Positions 43,917-52,592 of a stretch of DNA of 64,000 nt are shown piece after piece (position 1 is the stretch's first letter; the number at the start of each line of letters is the position of its first letter). The notes below the pieces were generated by a model. That model saw only the letters and a program-made list of their open reading frames with translations, made no database searches and was not told the DNA's origin. The DNA is from JANNBN01 sp031430595 (GTDB lineage: Bacteria > Actinomycetota > Acidimicrobiia > Acidimicrobiales > JANYDT01): NCBI GenBank assembly GCA_031430595.1, contig JANPBU010000051.1:62001-126000 (forward strand), given 5' to 3'. Made by a program: the position numbers and the translations under genes.

Positions 43917-44011
43917 GTGCGACACAGATCGGGGGCATCCCGTTGGGCCTAGCTATTGAGTGGGTCTTAACCGGTCACCGACCGGATAGATCCACTCCGT
44001 AAAGGGGTTGG

Positions 44012-44737
44012 TCAACCGAGGCGGCGCTTGAAGAGGGAAAATAGGCGTTCCCAATGACGTTCAGCGGCATCACGGTCGTACACGGCACCGCGACGCTGGA
44101 ATGCAAAACCATGGTGAACGCCGAGGTACCACTCAACCCGAGCGTTGGCGTCAATATCATGCAGGTGGGTTTCGAGCCCGTCGATCATTTCTTTGGGCGC
44201 ATAGGTGTCGTGTTCCGCACAGGCAAAATAGAGCTCTGCCTTTGCCAAACTCAGTAAGTGAGCAGACGAACCTTCACCAAAAAGCCGAACGCCATAAATC
44301 GATGCAGCTGCTCGAATTCGCTCTGGGAACGTTGCAGCCATTGCCACCGAGAACGGGCCACTCATGCAATACCCGACGCAACCAACCCGGGCAGCATTGG
44401 CGTTCGGGTCGGCATCCACGAGGGCAAACAACGACTCGGTATCACTCGCAATGAGGTCGTCGTTCAATGAGGCCATCAGCTCAAACATTCGCTCGCGAGC
44501 ACCGGGCGCTGCCAGGTCGAAACTCTCTTCGGTCGTCGTTCGGTAGTAGAGATTCGGAAGCACGACGTAGTAACCAACCGTACCCAGCCGTCGAGCCATG
44601 TCATGTAACTCTTCACGTTTACCCGGCGCATCCATATAGAAGAAGACAACCGGAAACGGACCACCCTCTTCCGGATGTGTCACGAAGGCTGGCATGACGC
44701 CGTCTCGGGTGGTGAGTTCAATATGGTGGTCGCGCAT
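44012..44737 (-). CDS. Dienelactone hydrolase family protein
   Basis: 241 residues of the alpha/beta-hydrolase fold. Nucleophile Cys in GYCMSG, Asp in CAEHDTYAP and His in GVHHGFAF give the Cys-Asp-His triad of dienelactone hydrolases. It would cleave lactones or esters in aromatic degradation. Its start lies inside the end of the upstream transthyretin-like gene (20-base overlap), so the two may be one operon. Confidence 0.9.
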   Translation of the reverse strand: MRDHHIELTTRDGVMPAFVTHPEEGGPFPVVFFYMDAPGKREELHDMARRLGTVGYYVVLPNLYYRTTTEESFDLAAPGARERMFELMASLNDDLIASDTESLFALVDADPNANAARVGCVGYCMSGPFSVAMAATFPERIRAAASIYGVRLFGEGSSAHLLSLAKAELYFACAEHDTYAPKEMIDGLETHLHDIDANARVEWYLGVHHGFAFQRRGAVYDRDAAERHWERLFSLFKRRLG

Positions 44738-45131
44738 GAAGATGACCGTACCAGCGCGTCCCTTCAGGTGAAAAACGTGAAAGAGCTACCAGCCCCCACA
44801 GGTGCCGGGGTCGAGGCGTCACGGGAACCCCCGAAGGCACACGCAACCGCCCCTGGTAGTAGAACGACATGCCCGGCAAGCCCAGCAGGAACAATTCATT
44901 GCGATTATGAACGCCAATCGGAATGACCCTGTTTTCCGTCACCAACCCTGGAGCCTCAACCCGAACCGTCTGTTGATGATCGGTGTCTCGGTCGATAAAA
45001 CAGGTGCCGAATTCATTCGTCCGCGATGACGCCACGACACACCCATCTCGCATGACACTGACCCTTGCGCCCACCATGGGCCAACCCTCGGGGTGTCGAA
45101 CTGTCACCATAAATTGCGTCGCTGTTTGCAT
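44718..45131 (-). CDS. Carboxypeptidase-regulatory/transthyretin-like protein
   Basis: 137 residues from the ATG at 45131. VTVRHPEGWPMVGARVSVMRDGCVVASSRTNEFGTCFIDRD is the usual regulatory beta-sandwich motif (substitution, then G-x-A-x-V, then T-(N/D)-x-x-G). No signal peptide. Starts at 45170, 45140, 45131 and 45110 are in frame with no ribosome site. The palindromic repeat of unit 3 begins only 38 bp upstream, so its original promoter may have been cut off. Confidence 0.6.
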   Translation of the reverse strand: MQTATQFMVTVRHPEGWPMVGARVSVMRDGCVVASSRTNEFGTCFIDRDTDHQQTVRVEAPGLVTENRVIPIGVHNRNELFLLGLPGMSFYYQGRLRVPSGVPVTPRPRHLWGLVALSRFSPEGTRWYGHLHARPPY

Positions 45132-45168
45132 ACCAATCATGAGGGAAACGGGAATGCAGAAATACACC

Positions 45169-45224
45169 AACTTCTCGAACCGAAAACCGCTTCTAGTGCG
45201 GTTACCGGTTCGCCAAGTTGGGGT
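45169..45224 (+). repeat. Left palindrome-bearing repeat of AbiEi/DUF559 unit 3
   Basis: CAACTTCTCGAACCGAAAACCGC, loop, GCGGTTACCGGTTCGCCAAGTTGGGGT. It is an imperfect hairpin and a direct repeat of the perfect palindrome at 46261-46316, differing at about eight positions. Confidence 0.72.
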
Positions 45225-46252
45225 GTTGTCGCAAGGTAAGGTCGGTTACTCGTCGATTTCGATCGTCCTCACTTTTACTCCGGGCCAAATTCACGGCACA
45301 AGGAACAAGGACGATCGCCATCAAAACGAAAACAGGCGCAACAACAAATCAGCGAATCACTTCGATTGCCGCCGACCAGTTATCGATCCTCACGGCAGCC
45401 GACCTCACTCGGTCGAACATAAGTAACGATGTTGGGCTCTACCGCGTAAACACAGGCGCATGGGAACGGACATCGCGGGGCATTTATCGCATTGCTTCGT
45501 CCGGGAAAACGCCTTCGGTGGATCAACGAATGTTGGCAGCGAACCTCGCCTTGCCAGGCTCAGTCATCGCCGGTTGGTTCGCGGCACACATCCACGGGCT
45601 ACCGGTTCTAGTTGACTTGGAATCAATCGATGTCACACTGGCGGTTCGTGCTGGAAGTCGCTCCCGGATGCTCAACGTACGCCGCTGTAGTGGTCCACTT
45701 CCATCGAAACCATGGAACGCTGGACGGGTTGCAAATCCAGTACTAACGATTCTTACAATCGTTGCAAGTGGATCGTCGAAACAAAAGATTGAGACGGTTC
45801 TCGATGCATGCCTTACCCGGCGAATACTCACCGTGAAACATGTGGAGAAACTGTTAGCTGAACCGGGTTGGTTGCAATTCCGTGGGCGTCAACATTTGAT
45901 GTCGTTACTTCTACAACGGGGCGAGGGTAGGGCACTCTTCCGCAGCCAAACCGAAGCCCGAGTCAGCCGTTGGTTACATGGATCGGGCTGTGAGGGCGGT
46001 ATTCCTAACTTCAAAGTAGCAACCCCATTTGGCGAAATTGAGGTCGATCGCGCGTGGCCCGAAAGCAAGCTTGCGCTAGAAATCAGCCCCTTTTGGACCC
46101 ACGGTTCACGCAAAACACAAGAACGCGACATCGACCGCCGTCACGCGTTGACCTCAGTGGATTGGACTGTCGTCGAGGCCGACGATCGGCATCTCGTAAA
46201 TCGAAGAACTTTCGAGCCAATCATCAAGCTACTTTTGCGTGAACTTCGCTGA
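45218..46252 (+). CDS. AbiEi-like winged-helix plus DUF559 protein (third paralogue)
   Basis: The N-terminal winged helix starts around ISNDVGLYRV and ERTSRGIYRIASSG. The C-terminal nuclease-like part has SQTEARVSRWL, then IEVDRAWPESKLALEIS (candidate Asp and Glu), RDIDRRHALTSVDWTVVEADD. The start is unresolved: TTG at 45218 lies inside the flanking repeat, and the better-placed site after AAGGAACAAGGACG is an ATC (45314). There is no ATG or GTG. Either an unusual start is used or the start codon has been lost. No toxin gene is next to it. Confidence 0.75.
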   Translation: MGCCRKVRSVTRRFRSSSLLLRAKFTAQGTRTIAIKTKTGATTNQRITSIAADQLSILTAADLTRSNISNDVGLYRVNTGAWERTSRGIYRIASSGKTPSVDQRMLAANLALPGSVIAGWFAAHIHGLPVLVDLESIDVTLAVRAGSRSRMLNVRRCSGPLPSKPWNAGRVANPVLTILTIVASGSSKQKIETVLDACLTRRILTVKHVEKLLAEPGWLQFRGRQHLMSLLLQRGEGRALFRSQTEARVSRWLHGSGCEGGIPNFKVATPFGEIEVDRAWPESKLALEISPFWTHGSRKTQERDIDRRHALTSVDWTVVEADDRHLVNRRTFEPIIKLLLRELR

Positions 46253-46262
46253 GTTGCTCCCA

Positions 46263-46311
46263 ACTTGTCGAACCGGTAACCGCTTCCAGTGCGGTTACCG
46301 GTTCGACAAGT
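46263..46311. terminator. Perfect 21-bp palindrome, right repeat of unit 3 and terminator
   Basis: The arm ACTTGTCGAACCGGTAACCG plus C, the loop TTCCAGT, and the exact complementary arm, ending at 46311. It lies 10 bp after the nuclease-like gene stop and overlaps the end of the converging MocR-type gene, whose last residues and stop it encodes. No T-run follows. Confidence 0.75.
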
Positions 46312-47704
46312 GCGGGTTGGATGTCGGGTCTTTGAGGGCGGCGCCAATTCGTTGGGCCGCCTCGACCAAACCGGGTACGTCGGACGACGCAAAACTCAAC
46401 CGAACGAACCCTGATGGAGGTTCAGAAAGCCAGTAATCACGGCCCGCCCCAACCGCAACACCACGGGAACGACAGTCGCCCACAAACGACGCTTCATCGA
46501 CCCCAGCTGGAAGGCGAGCCCAAAGAACCACTCCCCCGTTGGGGACGTTGAACGTAAGGCCCGGCGCATATTCAGTCAATGCATTCACGAGGGCGTCTCG
46601 GCGCATCCGAAGCTCGGTTCGAAGGTGCACTAGGTGTCTCTCCCACGAGCGATCTTCAAACACCTCACAAAGGGTCACCTGCAAAAGTGGGCTGGCAAAG
46701 AAATCGGCGATAGTACGCACGGCACGTAGCCGCGCTACCGCAGGCCCTTTCGCAACAATTGCACCGATTCGCATACCAGGCGCGCTTATCTTTGAAACAG
46801 ACCTGAGATGCAACACATGCCCGTGCTCATCTTGCTGCACGAGCGGAGGCAAGGTTGGCCCGTCAAGATCGATGCCGCGAACCCAATCATCTTCGATAAT
46901 GAACATTCCGAAACGCTGCGCAACCTCAAGCAGCTCAACACGGCGCTCGACAGATAGACACGTTCCCGTCGGGTTCGCATGTCGGGTTTGAACAAACACC
47001 AGCCGGGCGCCCGTTCGCTCAACAGCTGCTGCAATGTAATCAGTACGCATACCGTTGCCGTCGGTGGGAATCGGTACAACATTCAGGCCCGCGAATGTTG
47101 CAGCGGCAATTGCACCCGGATAACTCGGCTCTTCCATCAAAATCGAATCACCCGGACGAGCAAACGATCGGAAGATCGAATCGATGGCCGCCTGGGCACC
47201 GGGTGTAATGACGACGTCGGCCGCACTGAAGGTTGGCCCAAGGTCACTCGCAAATGCTCGGCGAAGCCGTTCAAGGCCCTCTGGCACGCAACGATCCCAC
47301 GCCTCTGGTCGCTTCGCTGCCCTCGTTGCCGAGCGAGACAGCAGTGATTGCGCCTGAAGGCTGACATCAGGAAACCCCGAATCGAGCACGAGTACACCCG
47401 GGCCAGATTGGGTACGAAGATGATCGAGCCCGCCCGGAACCTGAGGCGCACGGCCGAGTACCCCAGACTGCCAAGTGAAGTCGTGCGAAACAGGCGGCGA
47501 CATGGTTCGGGCAACATACGATCCGTCACCCGGTCTCGTGATCAAGATCCCGACACCGCTGAGCTGTCGAAACACCCGTTGGATAGTGAGTGGACTCGCT
47601 CGGAATTGCTGTTGGAGTTGCCGAACCCCCGGAAGGCGCGCCCCAGGACTCAAACGTAAACATTCCGACCGAAGGAACCCCTCGATTGCGTTATCCTCTT
47701 CCAT
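46295..47704 (-). CDS. MocR/PdxR-type GntR regulator with aminotransferase-like domain
   Basis: 469 residues from the ATG at 47704. A GntR winged helix (RLPGVRQLQQQFRASPLTIQRVFRQLSGVGILITRPGDGSYVA) is fused to a fold-type I aminotransferase domain with YPGAIAAA, FVQTRHANPTGTCLS, the Asp in IIEDDWVRG and the PLP lysine in SVSKISAPGMRIG. Such proteins sense PLP or amino compounds and control a divergent gene, here an EamA transporter starting at the same CATG. The C-terminus HLSNR is encoded by the flanking palindrome. Confidence 0.92.
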   Translation of the reverse strand: MEEDNAIEGFLRSECLRLSPGARLPGVRQLQQQFRASPLTIQRVFRQLSGVGILITRPGDGSYVARTMSPPVSHDFTWQSGVLGRAPQVPGGLDHLRTQSGPGVLVLDSGFPDVSLQAQSLLSRSATRAAKRPEAWDRCVPEGLERLRRAFASDLGPTFSAADVVITPGAQAAIDSIFRSFARPGDSILMEEPSYPGAIAAATFAGLNVVPIPTDGNGMRTDYIAAAVERTGARLVFVQTRHANPTGTCLSVERRVELLEVAQRFGMFIIEDDWVRGIDLDGPTLPPLVQQDEHGHVLHLRSVSKISAPGMRIGAIVAKGPAVARLRAVRTIADFFASPLLQVTLCEVFEDRSWERHLVHLRTELRMRRDALVNALTEYAPGLTFNVPNGGVVLWARLPAGVDEASFVGDCRSRGVAVGAGRDYWLSEPPSGFVRLSFASSDVPGLVEAAQRIGAALKDPTSNPHLSNR

Positions 47705-47726
47705 GCCACCAGACGATAGCGTTATC
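47683..47726. promoter_or_regulatory. 13-bp direct repeat across the shared start codons
   Basis: CGATTGCGTTATC (47683-47695) and CGATAGCGTTATC (47714-47726) match at 12 of 13 positions and are 31 bp apart (about three helical turns), with CATG between them. MocR-type dimers are known to bind direct repeats, so this is a good candidate operator. Confidence 0.6.
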
Positions 47727-48661
47727 GACCATTCACAGGAAACGGTTGGCCTGTTCCTCGGGCTAATCGGGGTTCTTTGCTTTAGCGTCTCGTTGCCTGC
47801 CACTCGGGTCGCTGTCAAAGCATTCAACGCAACGTTCGTGAGTTTCGGACGCGCGGTTGTTGCGGCGCTCGCTGCCCTCATCGTGCTCACAGCTACCAAA
47901 CAAAGGCGACCAACGAAGGCCCAATGGAAACAACTGCTCTTCGTGACGGCCGGAGTCGTCATTGGCTTCCCAATGTTCACCGGGCTCGCACTTCGTAACG
48001 CACCGGCCGGCCACGGAGCGGTCGTGATTGGCCTCTTACCCGCTGCCACCGCCGGTATCTCGGTTTTTCGGTCAGGCGAACGGCCCTCTCGGAAATACTG
48101 GATGTTTGCAGCCCTTGGCGCAGGGGCTATCGCGACACTGGCTGTTACCCGATCTAACACCGCAGACCTTGCGCTTGGCGACTTCTTTTTCCTACTAGCA
48201 GTTGTCGCGGCAGCTATCGGCTACACCGAGGGTGCCCTACTCAGCCGTCAACTTGGCGGTTGGCAAACGATTAGCTGGGCAGTAGTGCTAGGGCTACCGT
48301 CACGCTTCCGTTGGCGATATCAAGTCTCGGATCCATCGACGGCGACGAGGCGATCACCGCTTGGGCATGTTTTGCGTACCTCGGCATCGTCTCCATGTTT
48401 CTTGGTTTCTTTGCATGGTACGCGGGCTTAGCAAAAGGCGGTATTGCTCGGGTAAGCCAGGTTCAATTGATTCAACCGTTACTCAGCGTTACCTGGGCTG
48501 TGCTTTTCCTTCACGAGTCAGCCGATTGGCTTCTCGTCACCGTCGCAGTCGTCGTGCTCGCAGCCGTGGCCGGGTCTCGCCGAAGCATCATCACCGTCAA
48601 ACCGCTCGGACACCCGCCGGTAGACACCAAACCGTTGATTGGAGAAAAACCGGCCTATTAG
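47703..48661 (+). pseudogene. EamA/DMT-family transporter with a frameshift
   Basis: From the ATG at 47703, ten-helix DMT transporter sequence reads through SLPATRVAVKAFNATFVSFGRA, PAGHGAVVIGLLPAATAG and TEGALLSRQLGGWQTISWAVVLGLP. At 48298-48300 one base is missing (CTACCGTC where CTACCCGTC would keep frame). The remainder, VTLPLAISSLG...WYAGLAKGGIARVSQVQLIQPLLSVTWAVLFLHE, continues in the next frame to TAG at 48661. Either a true inactivating deletion or a sequencing/assembly error in a short C-run. Its start overlaps that of the divergent MocR-type gene by two bases. Confidence 0.85.
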
Positions 48662-48671
48662 GCTGGTTTTC
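48647..48671 (+). terminator. Rho-independent terminator after EamA gene
   Basis: AAAACCGGCC, loop TATTA, GGCTGGTTTT: a 10-bp stem with one G-T pair followed by the T-run TTTTCC. The EamA stop codon sits in the loop. The next gene starts 46 bases later. Confidence 0.82.
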
Positions 48672-48716
48672 CTTCAATTAGCGCAGTCTGCAACTGCGTA
48701 TATAGGGTTGGCACAT

Positions 48717-49958
48717 ATGCGTTTCGGTACTTTTCTTGCCCCCCACCACCCCCTCGGCGAACACCCAGCCCTCCTCTACCGCCGAGACCTCGATTTTGCT
48801 GAACACCTCGACAAACTCGGGTTTGATGAGTTTTGGTGTGGCGAGCACCACTCAACCGGTTGGGAAATGATTGCCAGCCCAGAGATGTTTCTTGCGGCCG
48901 CTGGCGAACGCACCCATCGAATCATGCTTGGCACGGGTGTCATTTCGCTTCCGTACCATCACCCGTTCAACGTCGCCCAGCGCATGGTTCAACTCGATCA
49001 CATGACTCGCGGTCGAGCACTGTTCGGAAGCGGGCCGGGTGCACTTCCGAGCGATGCAGACATGTTGATGCTGGACCCGTTACGCCAACGAGACATGCAA
49101 GACGAATCGCTGTCGGTGATCGTGAAACTTCTCCGAGGTGAGACAGTCAGCCATGAAACCGACTGGTTCAAAATGAAGAATGCGGAACTACAAATTCTTC
49201 CGTATCAAGATCACATACCAATGGCTGCAGCCTCTTCGCTATCACCTTCCGGAATGAAACTGGCCGGAAAGTACGGGATGGGGGTTTTGTCGATTGCGTC
49301 CAACAGCACCGAAGGTCTCATTGCCCTACCGACGCAATGGAGCTTCGCCGAACAGGCAGCAATTCAACACGCGGCCACCGGCGGAAAAGCAGATCGAGCT
49401 CAATGGCGGGTTCTCTCTTCCTGGCATCTGGCCGAATCAAGAGAGCAGGCTCGAAATGAAGCGGTCGATGGCCTCCAACGTTGGAACAATGAGTACACAT
49501 ACAAAGTGTTGGGGCAGCCAAGCCGCGTCCATCAAGAAGATAAGTGGGCGTTACTCGAACAAACCACGGCGAATGGGGCCGTCATTGGAACCCCAGATGA
49601 CATGGTTGCAGCAATCCGAAAGATCATCGACCTAACGGGTGGCTTCGGAACAATTTTGGGTTTCGCTCACGACTGGGCGAACAAAGAGAACACCTTCCGA
49701 AGTTGGGACCTTTTCGCGCGATACGTCATTCCGGAAATCAACGGGTACCTCACCTCGATGCGGCGATCGGCTGATCGGGTCACACAAAACAAGGCCCGAC
49801 TCATGGCCGGGGCAGGTGCCGCAGTGATCGATCAGATCAAACGCGACGACAACGCAAAAGCTGCGTTCGCTATTACGTTGTCGCAGGGCCAAAAAGCAGG
49901 CATCGGGGCATCGGCGGCTGGAAGCGCAGCCCTATCGCCGGCAAACGCAAAGAGCTAA
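48717..49958 (+). CDS. LLM-class flavin-dependent oxidoreductase (luciferase-like monooxygenase)
   Basis: 413 residues from the ATG at 48717. FGTFLAPHHPLGEHP, FDEFWCGEHHSTGWE, GVISLPYHHPFNVAQRMVQLDHMTRGRALFGSGPGALPSDA and FWCGEHH are standard for F420- or FMN-dependent bacterial luciferase-fold enzymes. A C-terminal Ala/Ser-rich tail is added. The reaction is likely oxygenation of a small organic molecule; the substrate is unknown. No ribosome site is obvious. Confidence 0.93.
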   Translation: MRFGTFLAPHHPLGEHPALLYRRDLDFAEHLDKLGFDEFWCGEHHSTGWEMIASPEMFLAAAGERTHRIMLGTGVISLPYHHPFNVAQRMVQLDHMTRGRALFGSGPGALPSDADMLMLDPLRQRDMQDESLSVIVKLLRGETVSHETDWFKMKNAELQILPYQDHIPMAAASSLSPSGMKLAGKYGMGVLSIASNSTEGLIALPTQWSFAEQAAIQHAATGGKADRAQWRVLSSWHLAESREQARNEAVDGLQRWNNEYTYKVLGQPSRVHQEDKWALLEQTTANGAVIGTPDDMVAAIRKIIDLTGGFGTILGFAHDWANKENTFRSWDLFARYVIPEINGYLTSMRRSADRVTQNKARLMAGAGAAVIDQIKRDDNAKAAFAITLSQGQKAGIGASAAGSAALSPANAKS

Positions 49959-49969
49959 TCAACTGCGAC

Positions 49970-51190
49970 TTACATAACGGCAGCGATTGAAGCGCAAACG
50001 TGCGCGATATTTCCGTCGTTGAGCGCAGCGACACAGATTCGGCCTGAGTCAAGGCCGAACACGCCGAACTCGTCGCGTAAGCGTTTCATTTGACTTTCCG
50101 ACAAACCTGAGTAGCTGAACATTCCGCTTTGTTCAGTGATGTAACTCACATCGTCGGTGACACCGGCAGCGACCAGCCCGTTAGCCAACGCCAACCGCAT
50201 CGCCTTAATTCGAACCCGCATGTTTCCGAGTTCGGCTTCCCACATCGAGCGAAGTTCAGGGGTGTTCAGAACGGTTGCGACCACCGAAGCACCATGAGTT
50301 GGTGGATTGGAATAGTTCGTACGAATAGCAATTTTCAGCTGGCTCAAAACTTTCGATGCATCGCCAGCCGACGAACAAACAACGCTCAACGCACCAACCC
50401 GCTCGCCGTACAGCGCGAAGCTTTTCGAGAACGAAGTCGACACCAAGAAGTCAAGGCCCGCGGCAACAAACATATTGACCACCGCGCCGTCTTCAACAAT
50501 GCCTTCGCCGAAACCCTGGTACGCCATATCGAGGAAAGGAACAAGCCCGCGCGACTTCACAATGTCTACAACGCGAGCCCATTGGTCGGCATTCAGTTCG
50601 CAGCCGGTTGGGTTGTGGCAACACGCGTGCAACACCACGATTGTTCCGGCTTCGGTTGTTTCGAGAGCACCAAACATGGCCTCGGCGTTAATGCCACGCC
50701 GCCCCGCCTCGTAATACGGATAGGTCTCGACGACGAACCCGGCGTTTGTGAACAGGGCCCGATGGTTCTCCCAACTCGGATCACTAATCAATACCTTTGG
50801 CTGACCACCACTGCTGGCGGCACCGGCAGCATTCATTCGATAGAGGAAGTCGGCACCGACCTTCAAACCTCCGGTGCCACCAATAGCCTGAACGGTGGCG
50901 ACGCGACCCTCAGAAACAACAGCCGAATCGGCTCCGAACACCAAACCCTTCACCGCAGCGTCATACGACGCGAGACCGTCCATGGGAAGGTACCCGCGAG
51001 CCTTCGATTCGTTCAGCACCAGTTTCTCGGCCGCTTGAACACAATTCAAAAGCGGAAGTTTGCCGGTTTCGTCAAGGTAAACGCCCACGCACAGGTTTAC
51101 CTTGTTCGGAACGGTACTGAGACCAAATTGTTCGCTCAGACCGAAAATTGGGTCTTTGGGGGCCATCTCGACAGTGGAAAGCAACGACAT
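49970..51190 (-). CDS. Aromatic/aspartate aminotransferase (class I)
   Basis: 406 residues from the ATG at 51190. KDPIFGLSEQF, KVNLCVGVYLDETGKLPLLNCV, GGTGGLKVGADFL, HACCHNPTGCE, PFLDMAYQGFGEG and the PLP lysine in STSFSKSFALYGERVG place it with AspC/TyrB (subgroup Igamma). It transfers amino groups between aspartate, glutamate or aromatic amino acids and 2-oxo acids. It is divergent from pth2 with a short triplicated repeat between them. Confidence 0.94.
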   Translation of the reverse strand: MSLLSTVEMAPKDPIFGLSEQFGLSTVPNKVNLCVGVYLDETGKLPLLNCVQAAEKLVLNESKARGYLPMDGLASYDAAVKGLVFGADSAVVSEGRVATVQAIGGTGGLKVGADFLYRMNAAGAASSGGQPKVLISDPSWENHRALFTNAGFVVETYPYYEAGRRGINAEAMFGALETTEAGTIVVLHACCHNPTGCELNADQWARVVDIVKSRGLVPFLDMAYQGFGEGIVEDGAVVNMFVAAGLDFLVSTSFSKSFALYGERVGALSVVCSSAGDASKVLSQLKIAIRTNYSNPPTHGASVVATVLNTPELRSMWEAELGNMRVRIKAMRLALANGLVAAGVTDDVSYITEQSGMFSYSGLSESQMKRLRDEFGVFGLDSGRICVAALNDGNIAHVCASIAAVM

Positions 51191-51242
51191 AGTCACCAGT
51201 GTTTCACGCCTCATGGCATGACTCGTTGCCTTTTCGGAGTAA

Positions 51243-51301
51243 CACACTCAACAGTCGACGTGACACATTCAACAGTTGGCGTGACACACTCGACGGGGTG
51301 G
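51243..51301. repeat. 21-bp tandem repeat between aminotransferase and pth2
   Basis: CACACTCAACAGTCGACGTGA (51243), CACATTCAACAGTTGGCGTGA (51264) and the partial CACACTCGACGGGGTGG (51285). The third copy runs into the GTG start of pth2. Confidence 0.8.
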
Positions 51302-51774
51302 AACCTGAATCACTTGCAAATCACCAAATTCTCACCCCGAACGACCCAATCGAACGCGACCCCGAACCGGGCGACGTGAAACAGGTCATCGTCATACGCC
51401 GAGACCTTCACATGCGCCGAGGCAAAGAAATCGCTCAGGGCTCGCACGCATCGGGCGCGTGGCTTGCGGAACTAGTTACGCAGGCGATGGCAACGACTCA
51501 AACAGATTCACCGACGATTCGATTGACCGACATTCCCGTGGCAGCACGAGTTTGGCTAACCTCGTCATTTCGTAAAGTCACCCTGCAGGTACAAACCGAA
51601 GCAGAGTTAATGGAGCTTCACGACCACGCGACTGCCGCAGGTCTCCTGAGTCACCTCATCCTTGATTCAGGCAAAACCGAATTCGGCGGCGTCCCGACCG
51701 TGACCGCATTAGCGATTGGGCCCGGGATCGCAACCGACATCGACGCAATCACCGGGGCGTTATCCATTTATTGA
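51298..51774 (+). CDS. pth2: Peptidyl-tRNA hydrolase, Pth2 family
   Basis: 158 residues from the GTG at 51298 (GACGGG upstream). VKQVIVIRRDLHMRRGKEIAQGSHASGAWL is the Pth2 signature (K, RGK and the QGSHA block), and TEFGGVPTVTALAIGPG ends the domain. Pth2 recycles peptidyl-tRNA and is the archaeal/eukaryal-type enzyme, present in some actinobacteria; a canonical Pth1 is not in this window. Confidence 0.88.
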   Translation: MEPESLANHQILTPNDPIERDPEPGDVKQVIVIRRDLHMRRGKEIAQGSHASGAWLAELVTQAMATTQTDSPTIRLTDIPVAARVWLTSSFRKVTLQVQTEAELMELHDHATAAGLLSHLILDSGKTEFGGVPTVTALAIGPGIATDIDAITGALSIY

Positions 51775-51983
51775 AAGCCGTTGCCCGAGAGAAGTTCTGA
51801 CCATTGTCTGACCTGGGGTCTAAGCGAATGAAAACTTCGAACCGCCTGGTTGTGACCGACGTACTTCTCTGCATGGCACCTGTAAGTATCAACGAGGTTC
51901 GCCATTGTGCCGTCCGGCCGACCCACTCGACATTCTCGGTAGCAGCAACATTTTCGTTGAGATCGGTCTACGCTCAACAAGCA

Positions 51984-52592
51984 ATGACGGATGAAGACAT
52001 CGTCGAAGCCTTCCGACGGGGTGATGATCGAGCAACTAGCGCGTTGTACGAACGCTATGGGCGTCTGGTCTTCACTGTGTGTCTTCGCGTTCTTGGAAAT
52101 CGCACGCTCGCTGAAGACGCAACCCAACAAACGTTTGTGCAAGCTTGGAAGAACGCTCACTCGTTCGATGCCTCACGGCAATTTGGACCATGGCTGGCCA
52201 CAATTTCACAGCGCGTCAGCATCGACATTCTGCGCCACGAACAGCGCCGAATTCACGGTTCGCTCGACGAATCGAACCATCGTCACCCCGGACAGACCGA
52301 TACCGCGTTGACCACTGCCGGGCCAGACGCCGCACAAATCGAGGCTGTCTGGAAGGTTCGTGAAGCCATCGACGCACTTCCTGATGACGATCGCAAACTG
52401 ATGAGGCTTCAACACCTCGAAGGGGTACCTCACAGCGAAATCGCCAAGATACTTGGATTACCGCTCGGAACCGTAAAGTCGAGGTCCCATCGAATCCACC
52501 GCCAATTGGCAGCATCACTTCGGGGGTTGAATGATGCCGGCCAACTAACCGGTTCCGGGTCTGCTGAGTACGATCGAAGAACAACAACATGA
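51984..52592 (+). CDS. ECF sigma factor (SigK/SigL-like)
   Basis: 202 residues from the ATG at 51984. Region 2 (VEAFRRGDDRATSALYERYGRLVFTVCLRVLGNRTLAEDATQQTFVQAW) and region 4 (IDALPDDDRKLMRLQHLEGVPHSEIAKILGLPLGTVKSRSHR) are complete. It is coupled by ATGA to an RskA-type anti-sigma gene, which should hold it at the membrane until a signal releases it. Confidence 0.93.
   Translation: MTDEDIVEAFRRGDDRATSALYERYGRLVFTVCLRVLGNRTLAEDATQQTFVQAWKNAHSFDASRQFGPWLATISQRVSIDILRHEQRRIHGSLDESNHRHPGQTDTALTTAGPDAAQIEAVWKVREAIDALPDDDRKLMRLQHLEGVPHSEIAKILGLPLGTVKSRSHRIHRQLAASLRGLNDAGQLTGSGSAEYDRRTTT

Noticed and set aside
47705..48160. 152-residue N-terminal extension of the MocR-type regulator.
   Set aside because: It would run antisense through the EamA gene, and the GntR domain begins normally at the ATG at 47704.
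50129..51379. 416-codon plus-strand open frame.
   Set aside because: It lies antisense to the well-supported aspartate-type aminotransferase gene and shows no family motif.
51804..51983. 60-residue extension of the first ECF sigma factor.
   Set aside because: Sigma region 2 starts directly after the ATG at 51984 and the extension has no sigma features.
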